This document shows positions 28,106-36,058 of a DNA stretch of 39,216 bases, piece by piece (position 1 is the first letter of the stretch; every line of letters begins with the position of its first letter). The DNA comes from an uncultured Eubacteriales bacterium (GTDB lineage Bacteria > Bacillota > Clostridia > Lachnospirales > Lachnospiraceae). The stretch covers positions 1-39,216 of the forward strand of contig CASDTX010000032.1 in the NCBI GenBank assembly GCA_949283695.1, written 5' to 3'. A program made the position numbers and the translations under genes. A model generated the notes under the pieces. The model made no database searches, was not told the origin of the DNA, and saw only the letters and a program-made list of their open reading frames with translations.

Positions 28106-28657
28106 ATGGAATTAGAAAACGGAAGACCGGGGGACGACGGCGGCAGACTGGAGAAAGAACTACGGGTATATGATCTGCTGGATAGCCTTGGAATATCATA
28201 TCAGAGAGTGGATCATCAGGCAGCTATGACCATGGAGGCGTGTGAGGAGATCGACCGGACCCTGAGCACAGGGGTAGAGAATGGCGTGGCGATCTGTAAG
28301 AATCTGTTCTTGTGCAATCGGCAGGAGACAGACTTCTATCTGCTGCTGATTCCGGGGAGCAAGCCATTTAAGACAAAATATCTGTCTGCGCAGATCGGAT
28401 CTTCCCGGCTGTCTTTCGCGAAGCCGGAATATATGGAGAAGTATCTGGATATTACACCGGGATCTGTGAGTGTGATGGGGCTGATGAATGATCACGAGAA
28501 GAAGGTGCGTCTTGTGATCGACAGAGATGTTCTGAAGGCAGAATATTTCGCCTGTCATCCATGTATCAATACATCGAGTCTGCGGTTTCGGACCGAAGAT
28601 CTGACAGAGAAAGTGATACCGGCAATGGGACATGACCCTATACTGGTCGAACTATAA
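28106..28657 (+). CDS. YbaK/ProX-type aminoacyl-tRNA deacylase
   Basis: 183 residues. The fold resembles the free-standing prolyl-tRNA editing (ProX/PrdX, YbaK/EbsC) family: RVDHQAAMTMEACEEID near the N-terminus, the conserved lysine in AICKNLFL (K65), GSKPFKTKYLSAQIG, TPGSVSVMGLMND and ACHPCINTSSL. These proteins clear mischarged tRNA such as Ala-tRNA(Pro). The start at 28106 has AGGGAGG 8 bases upstream; a GTG start at 28043 is unlikely. A strong terminator follows. Confidence 0.88.
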   Translation: MELENGRPGDDGGRLEKELRVYDLLDSLGISYQRVDHQAAMTMEACEEIDRTLSTGVENGVAICKNLFLCNRQETDFYLLLIPGSKPFKTKYLSAQIGSSRLSFAKPEYMEKYLDITPGSVSVMGLMNDHEKKVRLVIDRDVLKAEYFACHPCINTSSLRFRTEDLTEKVIPAMGHDPILVEL

Positions 28658-28661
28658 AATT

Positions 28662-28716
28662 ACTGCCGGGGAGGTGCACGGGAGTCTTGTTCCTGTACAC
28701 CTTCCCGGCAGTTTTC
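28662..28716. terminator. Terminator between convergent deacylase and GH13 genes
   Basis: ACTGCCGGG (28662-28670) pairs with CCCGGCAGT (28704-28712), with inner AGGTG/CACCT pairs, followed by TTTT. It may also serve the minus-strand gene. Confidence 0.8.
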
Positions 28717-28731
28717 GTCAAAGTTTCCGTC

Positions 28732-30219
28732 TTATGACAGTTGCTTCAGATACTGCACGCTGTAGGGCGGCAGAGTGATCTGGCCTGAGAGCGTAATTGT
28801 TTCTGATATATCGTCAGCGGCAGATGAAGCTGCTGCAGAGCTGCCAGACGTGGTTTCCGCGCAGCTGCCAGGTGTGGCTGCCGCTGAACTGCCAGACGTG
28901 GCTTCTGCAGAATCGGCAGATGCTGGATCCGCTTCAGGAGCGAATACGCGCGTTTTCTCGCCCGATGCAGTGCCGGGATAGGTGAGCAGACGGGAGAAAC
29001 TGCCCTGCAGCTCGTGGCTGTTTGCTGTGAATTCGGAGTCAGAAGCATTGATTGCTACAAGCACCCGGTCACGGTCTGTCTTACGCTCAAATACAAGCTG
29101 ATGATTGGTGATGACTACATTGTGGTAAGAACCGTTGCACAGTGCATCGCTCGTCCGGCGGACCTGGATCAGTTCGTGGATCAGCTCTGTCAGTTCATTT
29201 GGCTTTGGCTCTTCGAAACAGGGGCGGAGCGCATAGTCATTGTGCGGTGCTTTGACTCCTTCCTCGCCCCACTCACTTCCGTAGTATATACATGGAATGC
29301 CAGGCATGCCGAAAAGAATGCCGTACGTAAGGGGCAGATGGTTCTTGTTTGTCAGGATGCTGGCGATTCTTGTCACATCATGATTGTCAACAAAGGTCAT
29401 CAGATGCTTCCCGCGGTAGATGCACCACTGCTCCGGGCCATACTGGCGGTTCAGGGAGTGTGCGATCTCAAACATATTCATGCTGTTGAAGCTGGAATAG
29501 ATCCCTTTGTAGCATTCGTAGTTTGTACAGCTGTGCAGCATTTCATTATTTACGATCAGATTATAATCCCCGAAGAGAACTTCTCCGATGAGTGCAAATC
29601 CCGGTTTTCGCTCTTCGCAGTAAGAACGGAGCCGCTTCATGAATCCGTGATCTAAGCAGTAAGCGACATCCAGCCGCAGGCCGTCGATTCCGAATTCCTC
29701 AATCCACATGTTCACACAGCTTAACAGATAGTCCACAACGGCCGGATTGTGGAGATTCAGCTTGACCAGTTCATAATGGCCTTCCCATCCTTCGTACCAG
29801 AAGCCGTCGTTGTATCCGCTGTTTCCGTCGAAATTAATATGGAACCAGTCTTTATATGGAGAATCCCATTTCTTCTCCTGTACATCTTTAAATGCCCAGA
29901 AGCCTCGTCCCACATGATTAAATACTCCGTCCAGCATGATCTTTACATTGTGCTTGTGAAGCTCTGCGCAGACTGCCTTGAAGTCCTCATTGGTTCCCAG
30001 ACGGCAGTCGATTTTCATAAAGTCTCTTGTGTCATACCCGTGATTATCGGACTCGAAGATCGGGTTCAAGATGATAGAACCGATTCCGAGTTCCTCCAGA
30101 TATCCGGCCCATTCCCCGAGTTTTAAGATTCGATGTTCCAACACTCCATCGTTGTGCACCGGTGCGCCACAGAAGCCGATGGGGTATATCTGATAGAAAG
30201 TTTCATTGTAAGCCCACAT
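28732..30219 (-). CDS. GH13 alpha-amylase-family glycosidase
   Basis: 495 residues, no signal peptide, so intracellular. The family regions are clear: DGVFNH (97-102), GLRLDVA with nucleophile D184, LIGEVLF with acid/base E213 and FVDNHD with D281. It probably acts on alpha-glucans or maltooligosaccharides; the exact specificity is not readable. The C-terminal beta domain is interrupted at about 431-470 by a Ser/Ala/Thr-rich stretch made of 8-residue repeats, which is unusual for a cytoplasmic GH13 enzyme. GGAAGGG precedes the start. Divergent from the surface protein gene. Confidence 0.92.
   Translation of the reverse strand: MWAYNETFYQIYPIGFCGAPVHNDGVLEHRILKLGEWAGYLEELGIGSIILNPIFESDNHGYDTRDFMKIDCRLGTNEDFKAVCAELHKHNVKIMLDGVFNHVGRGFWAFKDVQEKKWDSPYKDWFHINFDGNSGYNDGFWYEGWEGHYELVKLNLHNPAVVDYLLSCVNMWIEEFGIDGLRLDVAYCLDHGFMKRLRSYCEERKPGFALIGEVLFGDYNLIVNNEMLHSCTNYECYKGIYSSFNSMNMFEIAHSLNRQYGPEQWCIYRGKHLMTFVDNHDVTRIASILTNKNHLPLTYGILFGMPGIPCIYYGSEWGEEGVKAPHNDYALRPCFEEPKPNELTELIHELIQVRRTSDALCNGSYHNVVITNHQLVFERKTDRDRVLVAINASDSEFTANSHELQGSFSRLLTYPGTASGEKTRVFAPEADPASADSAEATSGSSAAATPGSCAETTSGSSAAASSAADDISETITLSGQITLPPYSVQYLKQLS
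28841..28912 (-). repeat. 24-bp tandem repeat inside the GH13 gene
   Basis: Three units begin at 28841, 28865 and 28889 with CTGCCAGACGTGG or CTGCCAGGTGTGG, and degenerate units flank them. In the protein they encode T-(S/P)-G-S-(S/C)-A-(A/E)-(A/T). The unit length keeps the frame. Confidence 0.8.
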
Positions 30220-30239
30220 AATTTCAGCCCTTCCTTTTC

Positions 30240-30430
30240 TTATTTTTTTATACTATTCCGATGCGGAAGATTCTGCGTTTTCCCGGCTTGAAATGATCCG
30301 TCAGAATTCCAGAAAATTCTGTCCGCGGCAGGTACCTGTATCCGGGGGAGCAGAAGCCCCGCGCTGTTTATCAGTATACCATAAATGGACCGAAACCGCC
30401 ACAAGAAACAAACGGAAACCGTCACTGCTG
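30240..30430. other. Divergent intergenic region between GH13 and surface protein genes
   Basis: No gene. It should hold the GH13 promoter on the minus strand; a TATAAA-like box is visible near 30246-30252 but no good -35. A small AGAATT/AATTCT-type hairpin lies near 30303-30321. Confidence 0.4.
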
Positions 30431-30432
30431 AA

Positions 30433-30461
30433 TTGACAGTAAAACCGCCGGAAGGTATACT
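30433..30461 (+). promoter_or_regulatory. Promoter of the surface protein gene
   Basis: Perfect -35 TTGACA (30433-30438), a 17-bp spacer and TATACT (30456-30461). Confidence 0.8.
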
Positions 30462-30498
30462 AAAAGAATGAGAAAACGGCATGTCAGGAGGGAGCAGA

Positions 30499-31533
30499 TT
30501 GGCAGAGAATAAGAGCAGAACCATACGAAAAGCCACCGTTTGTTTTCTGGCGGCAGCGGTGCTTGCGGGGATGAATCCCGGCAGAGCCCTGGCCGCAGAT
30601 CTGCAGCAGTGGCAGGCGGCAGGAGTGAAAGCAGCACAGGCGCCAGAAGAGGCGGAGGCAGCTAAGGCGTGGGAAAAGGCGGAGGCAGCTAAGACGTGGG
30701 AAAAGGCGGAGGCAGCTAAGACGACGGAAGAATCGAAAGCAGCACAGGCGCCGGAAGAAATGGAACCGGCAGAAGAGACGGACGGGAAGACAGACGGAGC
30801 AGAGCATGCAGCAGAGACTGCTGAAAGCAAGTCTGAGAGCCAGGAAGCGGTAGATCTGACGGAGATCGAGGCAGGGGACGACCGTTCGGGCAAGGGACCG
30901 GAGACGGAGGAGAATCAGGAACCAGAAACCGTTCTGCCCGGAACCGGCGGAGCGGGACTGATGGATCTTGTGATTCCGGTGGTGATTCCTATAACAGAGG
31001 GTGCAGAATATGATCAGCTGAGCAGCTTCCTGACGCTGTCGGCAGACCGGTTTGAGATCTATACGGTGGCGTTCATTAATATTGCTCAGCAGCCGGTACA
31101 GCCGGAAGAGCCTCAGGAGATTGCGCTGGAGATTCCTTCGGATTACGATGTGAACAGAACGGTGGTCAGCGAGATCAGTGTGACGGGCGATCTCCCGCAG
31201 CGGACAGAGCTTGATTTTGAAATTCGGGATGGAAAGGCAGTGTTTTCGACAGACCACATGGGAATCTACGTGGTAATGGAGAAGACGGTATATGCGGAGC
31301 TGCCGGGCCGGCTCGAACCGACTGCCAAAGTGGAAGGGCTGGAACTGAAGAAACGAATTCCGGCAGCAGTGACAATGACCGGATACGGAGGAACTGCTGT
31401 CAGCACAAGTATTTCAGCAGTGCCGTCCACGGGAGATGATTTCTCGGCAGGGATCTGGATTGGAGTTATGGCGGCCGCTGCAGCAGTGGCTATAGTGGTT
31501 ATTGTTGTGATCGTGAAAAGGAGAAAAAAATAA
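30499..31533 (+). CDS. Repeat-bearing exported surface protein with sortase-like C-terminus
   Basis: 344 residues from TTG 30499, which has AGGAGGG 7 bases upstream; the ATG at 30481 lies before that site. Signal peptide with basic start, hydrophobic core CFLAAAVLAG and likely cut after ALA (32). Residues about 45-140 are Ala/Glu/Lys-rich and contain a 9-residue repeat. A beta-type domain (about 150-285) follows. The C-terminus has VPSTGDD (308-314), a hydrophobic helix and KRRKK, the layout of a sortase sorting signal. A second LPGTGG lies internally at 146-151. Function unknown; cell-wall attachment is inferred. Confidence 0.75.
   Translation: MAENKSRTIRKATVCFLAAAVLAGMNPGRALAADLQQWQAAGVKAAQAPEEAEAAKAWEKAEAAKTWEKAEAAKTTEESKAAQAPEEMEPAEETDGKTDGAEHAAETAESKSESQEAVDLTEIEAGDDRSGKGPETEENQEPETVLPGTGGAGLMDLVIPVVIPITEGAEYDQLSSFLTLSADRFEIYTVAFINIAQQPVQPEEPQEIALEIPSDYDVNRTVVSEISVTGDLPQRTELDFEIRDGKAVFSTDHMGIYVVMEKTVYAELPGRLEPTAKVEGLELKKRIPAAVTMTGYGGTAVSTSISAVPSTGDDFSAGIWIGVMAAAAAVAIVVIVVIVKRRKK
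30652..30732 (+). repeat. 27-bp tandem repeat (three units) in the surface protein gene
   Basis: Units at 30652, 30679 and 30706 starting GCGGAGGCAGCTAAG encode the 9-residue repeat AEAAK(A/T)WEK; the third ends differently. The first two units are nearly identical, pointing to recent slippage. Confidence 0.9.
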
Positions 31534-31587
31534 TACAGTACCGGTGTGCAGGCAGAGTTCATGCACACCGGTGCTGTATTATTTTTT
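31532..31587 (+). terminator. Terminator of the surface protein gene
   Basis: AATACAG-T-ACCGGTGTGCA pairs with TGCACACCGGT-G-CTGTATT and is followed by ATTTTTT. Confidence 0.9.
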
Positions 31588-31658
31588 ATGACCGTTCAGT
31601 CGTCAGGAACGGTGGAGATGAAAGGAACCTTTTTTTGCATAATCTTCCAATATTCCCC

Positions 31659-31686
31659 TTGACATTTCTGTCTGCTGCGATACAAT
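31659..31686 (+). promoter_or_regulatory. Promoter of the marR-MFS operon
   Basis: TTGACA (31659-31664), a 16-bp spacer and TACAAT (31681-31686). Confidence 0.75.
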
Positions 31687-31695
31687 TACTATAGA

Positions 31696-31714
31696 TAATT
31701 ACTTAAGGTAATTA
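31696..31714 (+). promoter_or_regulatory. Probable MarR operator
   Basis: The inverted repeat TAATTAC-TTAAG-GTAATTA begins about 10 bp after the -10 box, over the expected transcript start. AT-rich palindromes of this size in this place are typical of MarR autorepression sites. Confidence 0.65.
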
Positions 31715-31735
31715 AAAGAAAGGAGAAGATTCAGA

Positions 31736-31765
31736 ATGGGGGTATTTGTTTGGATACAGCTTTAG
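31736..31765 (+). CDS. Possible 9-codon leader peptide overlapping marR
   Basis: ATG 31736 has the best ribosome binding site in the leader (AAAGGAG, about 9 bases before) but reads only nine codons to TAG, in a frame different from marR, which it overlaps. It could couple translation to the weak TTG start of marR at 31750. Confidence 0.3.
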   Translation: MGVFVWIQL

Positions 31766-32205
31766 TGAAACGGTTTTTGGATTCCTGCTATAATGCAAAA
31801 CGCATTATAGAGCTGATGCCGAAGCTTCCGGCAGGGATGAGCCCGCGTCATATCCAGGTGATCGGCGCAGTGTGCGAACTGGGCAGCTCGGGGGAAGCTG
31901 TGAGAGTCAGCGATGTCAGCGAATACTTTAATGTAACCCGGCCCAGCATTACGAAACTGATCAATGAGCTGGAAGACATGGGAGCAGTGAACAAATCGCC
32001 GGATCCCGGGGACAGACGGGTGATTCATGTGAGCCTCACAGAACTGGGGGAACAGTACTATGATTTCCATATCAGGAAGTATCACGCATGGATTGCAGGG
32101 CTGCTCAGCGAGATTGACGAGGAACATTTCCGCATCGCAGCTGAAATGAATGACCGTGTTTATGAAATTCTCAGCACACAGAAAATGGAGGATCATTTAA
32201 AATGA
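31750..32205 (+). CDS. MarR-family transcriptional regulator
   Basis: 151 residues. Winged helix: SPRHIQVIGAVCELG, VRVSDVSEYFNVTRPSITKLINELEDMGAVNKSPDPGDRRVIHVSLTELGE, then dimer helices. The start is TTG 31750, with only GGGGG upstream. It overlaps the efflux gene by ATGA, so the pair forms an operon, and it probably represses both through the palindrome at 31696. Its ligand is probably a toxic aromatic compound or drug exported by the partner. Confidence 0.9.
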   Translation: MDTALVKRFLDSCYNAKRIIELMPKLPAGMSPRHIQVIGAVCELGSSGEAVRVSDVSEYFNVTRPSITKLINELEDMGAVNKSPDPGDRRVIHVSLTELGEQYYDFHIRKYHAWIAGLLSEIDEEHFRIAAEMNDRVYEILSTQKMEDHLK

Positions 32206-33614
32206 AGGAATCAGAGAAAAAAATTGACGGAAAGCTGATACTTTCCATCCTGGCAGCCGGAATTATGTCATTTTCCGGCGTCGTCGTTGAGACAGCGATG
32301 AATGTTACATTTCCTACACTGATGAAGGAGTTCGGTGTTGGAACATCGACCGTACAGTGGATTACAACGGGGTATCTGCTGGTGCTTGCTGTCATTATCC
32401 CGGCGTCTTCGTATCTGAAGAAGCGATTTACAACCAAGACGCTTTTCATAACGGCAGTGAGCCTGTTTATTATTGGAACGATTATGGCAGCTGCAGCTCC
32501 CGCGTTTACTGTGCTCCTGGCAGGAAGACTCATTCAGGGCGTGGGTACCGGAATCGCACTGCCGATGATGTTTAACATCGTACTGGAACAGGTGCCGGAG
32601 GATAAACTCGGACTGATGATGGGAATCGCGTCACTGATTACAGCGATGGCCCCGGCTGTGGGACCGTCTCTGGGCGGGATGATTGTAAGTTATTTCGGCT
32701 GGCGGATGATCTTCGTCGTACTTCTGCCGCTTCTGATTCTGGCATTTCTGTTCGGCGTGACCTCGATCAGACAGGTGACGGAAATTCAGAAGATTTCTTT
32801 CCAGATCGTGGACTATCTGCTTCTTTCGGCAGGATTTGCATGCTTTATTTTCGCTACTAATATGGCTTCCGAAGCAGGGTGGACCAGCGTGCGGGTCATC
32901 GTCTTGTTTGTGCTGAGCGCGGCTGCGGTTGCAATATTCTACATACGCAGCAAAAAGGCAGAATCACCGCTGATTGACGTGAAGGTGTTCCGCTGTCTTC
33001 CATTTTCCCTCAGTGTACTGACCCTTCTTCTGATTCAGTTTATCTGCCTTGGACTGGGCTATCTGATCCCGAACTACTCCCAGATCGTATCCGGAGAAGA
33101 AGCTTTTGTTGCCGGATGTCTGCTGCTTCCGGGGTGTATACTCGGAGCATGTATCGCTCCTGTGAGCGGAAGGCTGCTTGACCGGCTGGGCGCGAAGAAA
33201 CCGATCCTGACAGGAATCAGCGCGATTATCATTGCGCTCTGCTGTTTCAGCATTTTTGCCGCAAAGCTTACAACGCCGCTGTTTATTACCTTCTACCTGA
33301 TCTTTGCCTTCGGACAGGGATTTTCCTCCGGAAACAGTATGACCAATGGACTGCGCCAGCTTCCGGCAGCGCAGAATGCAGACGGCAACGCGGTCTTCAA
33401 TACGCTGCAGCAGCTTGCCGGAGCCATCGGAACATCGATTGTCGCCACAATCGTAGCTTCCGCACAGGCAGCACGCCTGGAGGATATGGCGCTGGGAACA
33501 ATGGAGGGAAGCCGGAGCGCGTTCTATCTGCTGGCCGTGCTGGCTGCAGCCGCATTTCTGTGTTCGTGCGGAGTGTTCTTTTCCAAAAAAGTAACAGTTG
33601 AGCCCCAAAAGTAA
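32202..33614 (+). CDS. MFS multidrug efflux transporter, DHA2 (EmrB/QacA) family
   Basis: 470 residues, about 14 membrane helices. The N-terminal helix block and LAGRLIQGVGTGIALPMMFNI match the DHA2 family; PAVGPSLGGMIVSYFGWRMIF is the family motif C region. It is a proton-coupled exporter. The stop codon TAA (33612-33614) is supplied by the end of an inserted repeat. Removing the insertion and one copy of its flanking CCCCAAAA gives an ancestral ending with three more residues (Gly-Lys-Lys) and a TGA, so the protein lost only its last residues and is probably functional. Confidence 0.92.
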   Translation: MKESEKKIDGKLILSILAAGIMSFSGVVVETAMNVTFPTLMKEFGVGTSTVQWITTGYLLVLAVIIPASSYLKKRFTTKTLFITAVSLFIIGTIMAAAAPAFTVLLAGRLIQGVGTGIALPMMFNIVLEQVPEDKLGLMMGIASLITAMAPAVGPSLGGMIVSYFGWRMIFVVLLPLLILAFLFGVTSIRQVTEIQKISFQIVDYLLLSAGFACFIFATNMASEAGWTSVRVIVLFVLSAAAVAIFYIRSKKAESPLIDVKVFRCLPFSLSVLTLLLIQFICLGLGYLIPNYSQIVSGEEAFVAGCLLLPGCILGACIAPVSGRLLDRLGAKKPILTGISAIIIALCCFSIFAAKLTTPLFITFYLIFAFGQGFSSGNSMTNGLRQLPAAQNADGNAVFNTLQQLAGAIGTSIVATIVASAQAARLEDMALGTMEGSRSAFYLLAVLAAAAFLCSCGVFFSKKVTVEPQK

Positions 33615-33773
33615 CAGTTCCGCCCGCGCCATTCGCAAAGCCGCACTGACGCGCTCATTGCGGCTGCGCCGATTCTTTGCTCATGAACTGGCGCTCAGCA
33701 CATCTGCCTGTCAGCCGCCGGATTCTTATGCAAGCATAAATCCGTCTTCTGACGCAGATGGCTGAACTGATAC
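33611..33773. mobile_element. Structured interspersed repeat, copy 2 (MITE-like, complete)
   Basis: About 163 bp with inverted ends GTAACAGTTCCGCC (33611-33624) and GGCTGAACTGATAC (33760-33773), related to the IS66-type ends. It is flanked by CCCCAAAA at 33603-33610 and 33773-33780, the second sharing the terminal C. Bases 33633-33773 match copy 1 at 138 of 141 positions. There is no coding capacity. A second end-like motif, GTAACAGTTGAGCC, lies 20 bp further left (33591-33604) inside the transporter gene, so the left border has an alternative. Confidence 0.8.
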
Positions 33774-33802
33774 CCCAAAAAGGCAAAAAGTGAAGAAACT
33801 TC

Positions 33803-33831
33803 TTGACACAGGGGAAACGCAGGTCTATAAT
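33803..33831 (+). promoter_or_regulatory. Promoter of rplM-rpsI
   Basis: Perfect TTGACA (33803-33808), a 17-bp spacer and perfect TATAAT (33826-33831). It begins 30 bp after the inserted repeat. Confidence 0.9.
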
Positions 33832-33836
33832 ATTAC

Positions 33837-33930
33837 AGCATGACTAAAGGAGAAACAGTATGCGCCATAGCCCCGGAGTATGCTGATTTCATAGATACAA
33901 GCAAGTTAATGTTATCTGAAATGATTCTAT
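33837..33930 (+). ncRNA. Candidate autoregulatory leader of rplM
   Basis: About 105 nt of untranslated leader between the promoter and rplM. CAGCAT (33837-33842) can pair with ATGCTG (33883-33888) around a GC-rich interior. L13 leaders that bind the ribosomal protein are known in Firmicutes; whether this fits the known L13 fold was not established. Confidence 0.3.
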
Positions 33931-33943
33931 AGGAGGAACACCC

Positions 33944-34372
33944 ATGAAAACTTATATGGCTAACCCTGACAAGATTGAAAGAAAATGGTATGTGGTTGAC
34001 GCTGACGGATGTACACTGGGACGTCTCGCTTCTGAGGTTGCTAAGGTTCTCAGAGGAAAGAACAAACCGGAGTATACACCGCATATTGATACAGGTGATT
34101 ACGTAATCGTCGTAAATGCAGAGAAAGTAAAAGTAACAGGAAAGAAACTTCAGCAGAAAGTTTACTATAACCACTCCGATTATGTGGGAGGTATGAGAGA
34201 GACCACACTTGCTGAGATGATGGCAAAGAAACCGGAGAAGGTGATCGAGCTGGCTGTTAAAGGAATGCTTCCGAAAGGACCTATGGGAAGAGACATGATC
34301 AAGAAGCTGCATGTCTACGCTGGAGCAGAGCATACACATCAGGCTCAGAAGCCGGAAGTTCTGACGTTTTAG
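33944..34372 (+). CDS. rplM: 50S ribosomal protein L13
   Basis: 142 residues, the standard length. Clear L13 sequence: [51 protein letters not shown] and [39 protein letters not shown] is 9 bases upstream. It is the first gene of the conserved rplM-rpsI operon with a consensus promoter. Component of the large ribosomal subunit and an early assembly protein. Confidence 0.98.
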   Translation: MKTYMANPDKIERKWYVVDADGCTLGRLASEVAKVLRGKNKPEYTPHIDTGDYVIVVNAEKVKVTGKKLQQKVYYNHSDYVGGMRETTLAEMMAKKPEKVIELAVKGMLPKGPMGRDMIKKLHVYAGAEHTHQAQKPEVLTF

Positions 34373-34398
34373 GGAAAGGTTGAAAGGAGGAAATAACA

Positions 34399-34791
34399 GT
34401 GGCTAACGCAAAGTATTACGGAACAGGAAGAAGAAAAAAATCAGTTGCAAGAGTATATCTTGTACCTGGAACAGGCAAGATTACAATCAATAAAAGAGAT
34501 ATCGATGAGTATCTTGGACTTGAGACACTGAAAGTTGTTGTCCGTCAGCCGCTTGTGGCTACAGGAACAACAGACAAATTTGACGTACTCGTAAACGTGA
34601 AGGGCGGCGGTTATACAGGACAGGCAGGAGCAATCCGCCACGGTATCGCAAGAGCACTTGTAGAGGCTGACGCTGATTACAGACCGGCTCTGAAGAGTGC
34701 AGGATTCCTGACACGTGACCCGAGAATGAAAGAGCGTAAGAAATACGGTCTCAAAGCAGCGAGACGTGCTCCACAGTTCTCAAAGAGATAA
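34399..34791 (+). CDS. rpsI: 30S ribosomal protein S9
   Basis: 130 residues. [25 protein letters not shown] at the N-terminus and the conserved basic C-terminus [18 protein letters not shown] that reaches the decoding centre. The start is GTG 34399 after AAAGGAGG. It is co-transcribed with rplM, 26 bp apart. The 3' end of rpsI is a known integration site of some integrative elements, and accessory DNA follows here. Confidence 0.98.
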   Translation: MANAKYYGTGRRKKSVARVYLVPGTGKITINKRDIDEYLGLETLKVVVRQPLVATGTTDKFDVLVNVKGGGYTGQAGAIRHGIARALVEADADYRPALKSAGFLTRDPRMKERKKYGLKAARRAPQFSKR

Positions 34792-34821
34792 TCTCTCTTA
34801 TTTTTCGGAGAAAATTATTAC

Positions 34822-34860
34822 AAAGCCCCGCAAACTCAAGGTTTTCGGGGCTTTATTTTT
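34822..34860 (+). terminator. Terminator of rplM-rpsI
   Basis: AAAGCCCCG (34822-34830) pairs with CGGGGCTTT (34846-34854), followed by ATTTTTTTT. Confidence 0.92.
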
Positions 34861-35119
34861 TTCAACGTTTCGAAAACGGCTAAACCCACCTGTACAAATT
34901 TGACAGTGTTTTTTCATCTTTTTAACGGTGAAGCATGGGTGGAAATGCGTAAATGGGTTACAAATCGGGCTTATAAAGGAAGCTAAATAATCATCTTCAG
35001 CACTGTTTTAGTTCCCTTAAATTTTTCCCGAAATACAGCAGTTTTCATGTCCGTCGACAAAATGACTCGTTTGTCTCAATTTGAATAAAAACGATGCTTT
35101 TAATCATCAGTTATACAAG
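34861..35119. other. AT-rich spacer between rpsI and the accessory genes
   Basis: No gene supported. It holds ACCCACCTG (about 34885) and an approximate inverse near CATGGGTGG (34934), a possible weak inverted repeat. No full attachment-site repeat of rpsI is visible inside the window. Confidence 0.4.
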
Positions 35120-35157
35120 AGCGTTCAACTTTTTTCAATGAAGTTGAGCGCTTTTTT
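35120..35157 (+). terminator. Terminator-like hairpin in front of the parB-like gene
   Basis: A perfect 12-bp stem with one G-U pair (35120-35131 with 35141-35152), a 9-base loop and a T run. It lies just before the AAGGAGG of the next gene, so it may insulate that gene or attenuate it. Confidence 0.75.
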
Positions 35158-35182
35158 GCGTTCAGAAGGAGGCGAAATGGAA

Positions 35183-36058
35183 ATGAAGAATGAACAGGTG
35201 GTTCAGCTTCCAGTGAATCGCTTAACAGAGTTCCCGGAACATCCCTTTAAGGTAAGAGATGACGAGTTCATGGACCAGCTGACGGACAGTATCAGATCAC
35301 TTGGCGTATTAACGCCCATCGTAGTTCGACCTGAGGGAGATGCTTGGCAGATCATATCCGGTCACAGACGAGTACATGCCTGTGAGATTCTGGACATGGA
35401 GACGATACCCGCCATTGTGAAGGATATCGAGACGGATGATGCCATTGTCATGATGGTAGACAGCAATTTTCAGCGACAGTCCTTATTACCAAGTGAAAAG
35501 GCCAGGGCCTACAAGATGAAGCTGGATGCAGTGAAACGTCAGGGAGCCAGGAGAGATTTATCTTCTGACCACGATGAACAGAAGTTGCGGGGAAAGACAT
35601 CCAGAGACTTGATTGCAGAGAACAGTCCGGACAGCTCCACACAGATTCAAAGGTTCATTCGATTAAATGAACTGATTCCAGAGCTTTTGGAAATGGTGGA
35701 TGAAGGCATTGTAGCAGTCACACCGGCTGTTGAGCTGTCGCATCTGAAAATCAGAGAGCAGAAGCTGGTGAAGCTGACCATCGAGAGTGAGCAGAATTCA
35801 CCATCCCTATCCCAGGCACAGCGAATCAGAAGGCTATCGGAGCAGAAAAGACTGAATGAAGATAGCGTTTTGGAAATTCTGACAGAAAAGAAAAAGGCAG
35901 ATTGCTGGAACCTGGCAATACCAATGAATAAGATATCCAAATACTTCCCAGGCAACTATACCCATCAGCAGATGCAGGATACTATCATTCGGCTGCTTGA
36001 GGGTTGGCTCAGGGTAAGGAAGAGACAGGAAGAATTACGAGGAGGAAAGAAAAGATGA
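35183..36058 (+). CDS. ParB/RepB/Spo0J-family partition protein
   Basis: 291 residues from ATG 35183 (AAGGAGG 10 bases upstream); ATG 35177 is an alternative. N-terminal ParB nuclease-like domain with LGVLTPIVVRP, IISGHRRVHACEIL and DSNFQRQSLLPSEKARAYKMKL, then a central helix-turn-helix domain (STQIQRFIRLNELIPELLEMVDEGIVAVTPAVELSHL). Of the type carried by integrative conjugative elements rather than the chromosomal Spo0J. Its stop overlaps the start of the parA remnant (ATGA), so the two were an operon. Confidence 0.9.
   Translation: MKNEQVVQLPVNRLTEFPEHPFKVRDDEFMDQLTDSIRSLGVLTPIVVRPEGDAWQIISGHRRVHACEILDMETIPAIVKDIETDDAIVMMVDSNFQRQSLLPSEKARAYKMKLDAVKRQGARRDLSSDHDEQKLRGKTSRDLIAENSPDSSTQIQRFIRLNELIPELLEMVDEGIVAVTPAVELSHLKIREQKLVKLTIESEQNSPSLSQAQRIRRLSEQKRLNEDSVLEILTEKKKADCWNLAIPMNKISKYFPGNYTHQQMQDTIIRLLEGWLRVRKRQEELRGGKKR

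Noticed and set aside
27138-28199. 353-codon minus-strand frame opposite the ABC-class ATPase
   Set aside because: Antisense shadow without ribosome binding site or domain.
33591-33604. GTAACAGTTGAGCC as the true left end of repeat copy 2
   Set aside because: The start at 33611 gives a perfect CCCCAAAA duplication and a sensible ancestral reading frame; the 33591 motif gives only an approximate duplication.
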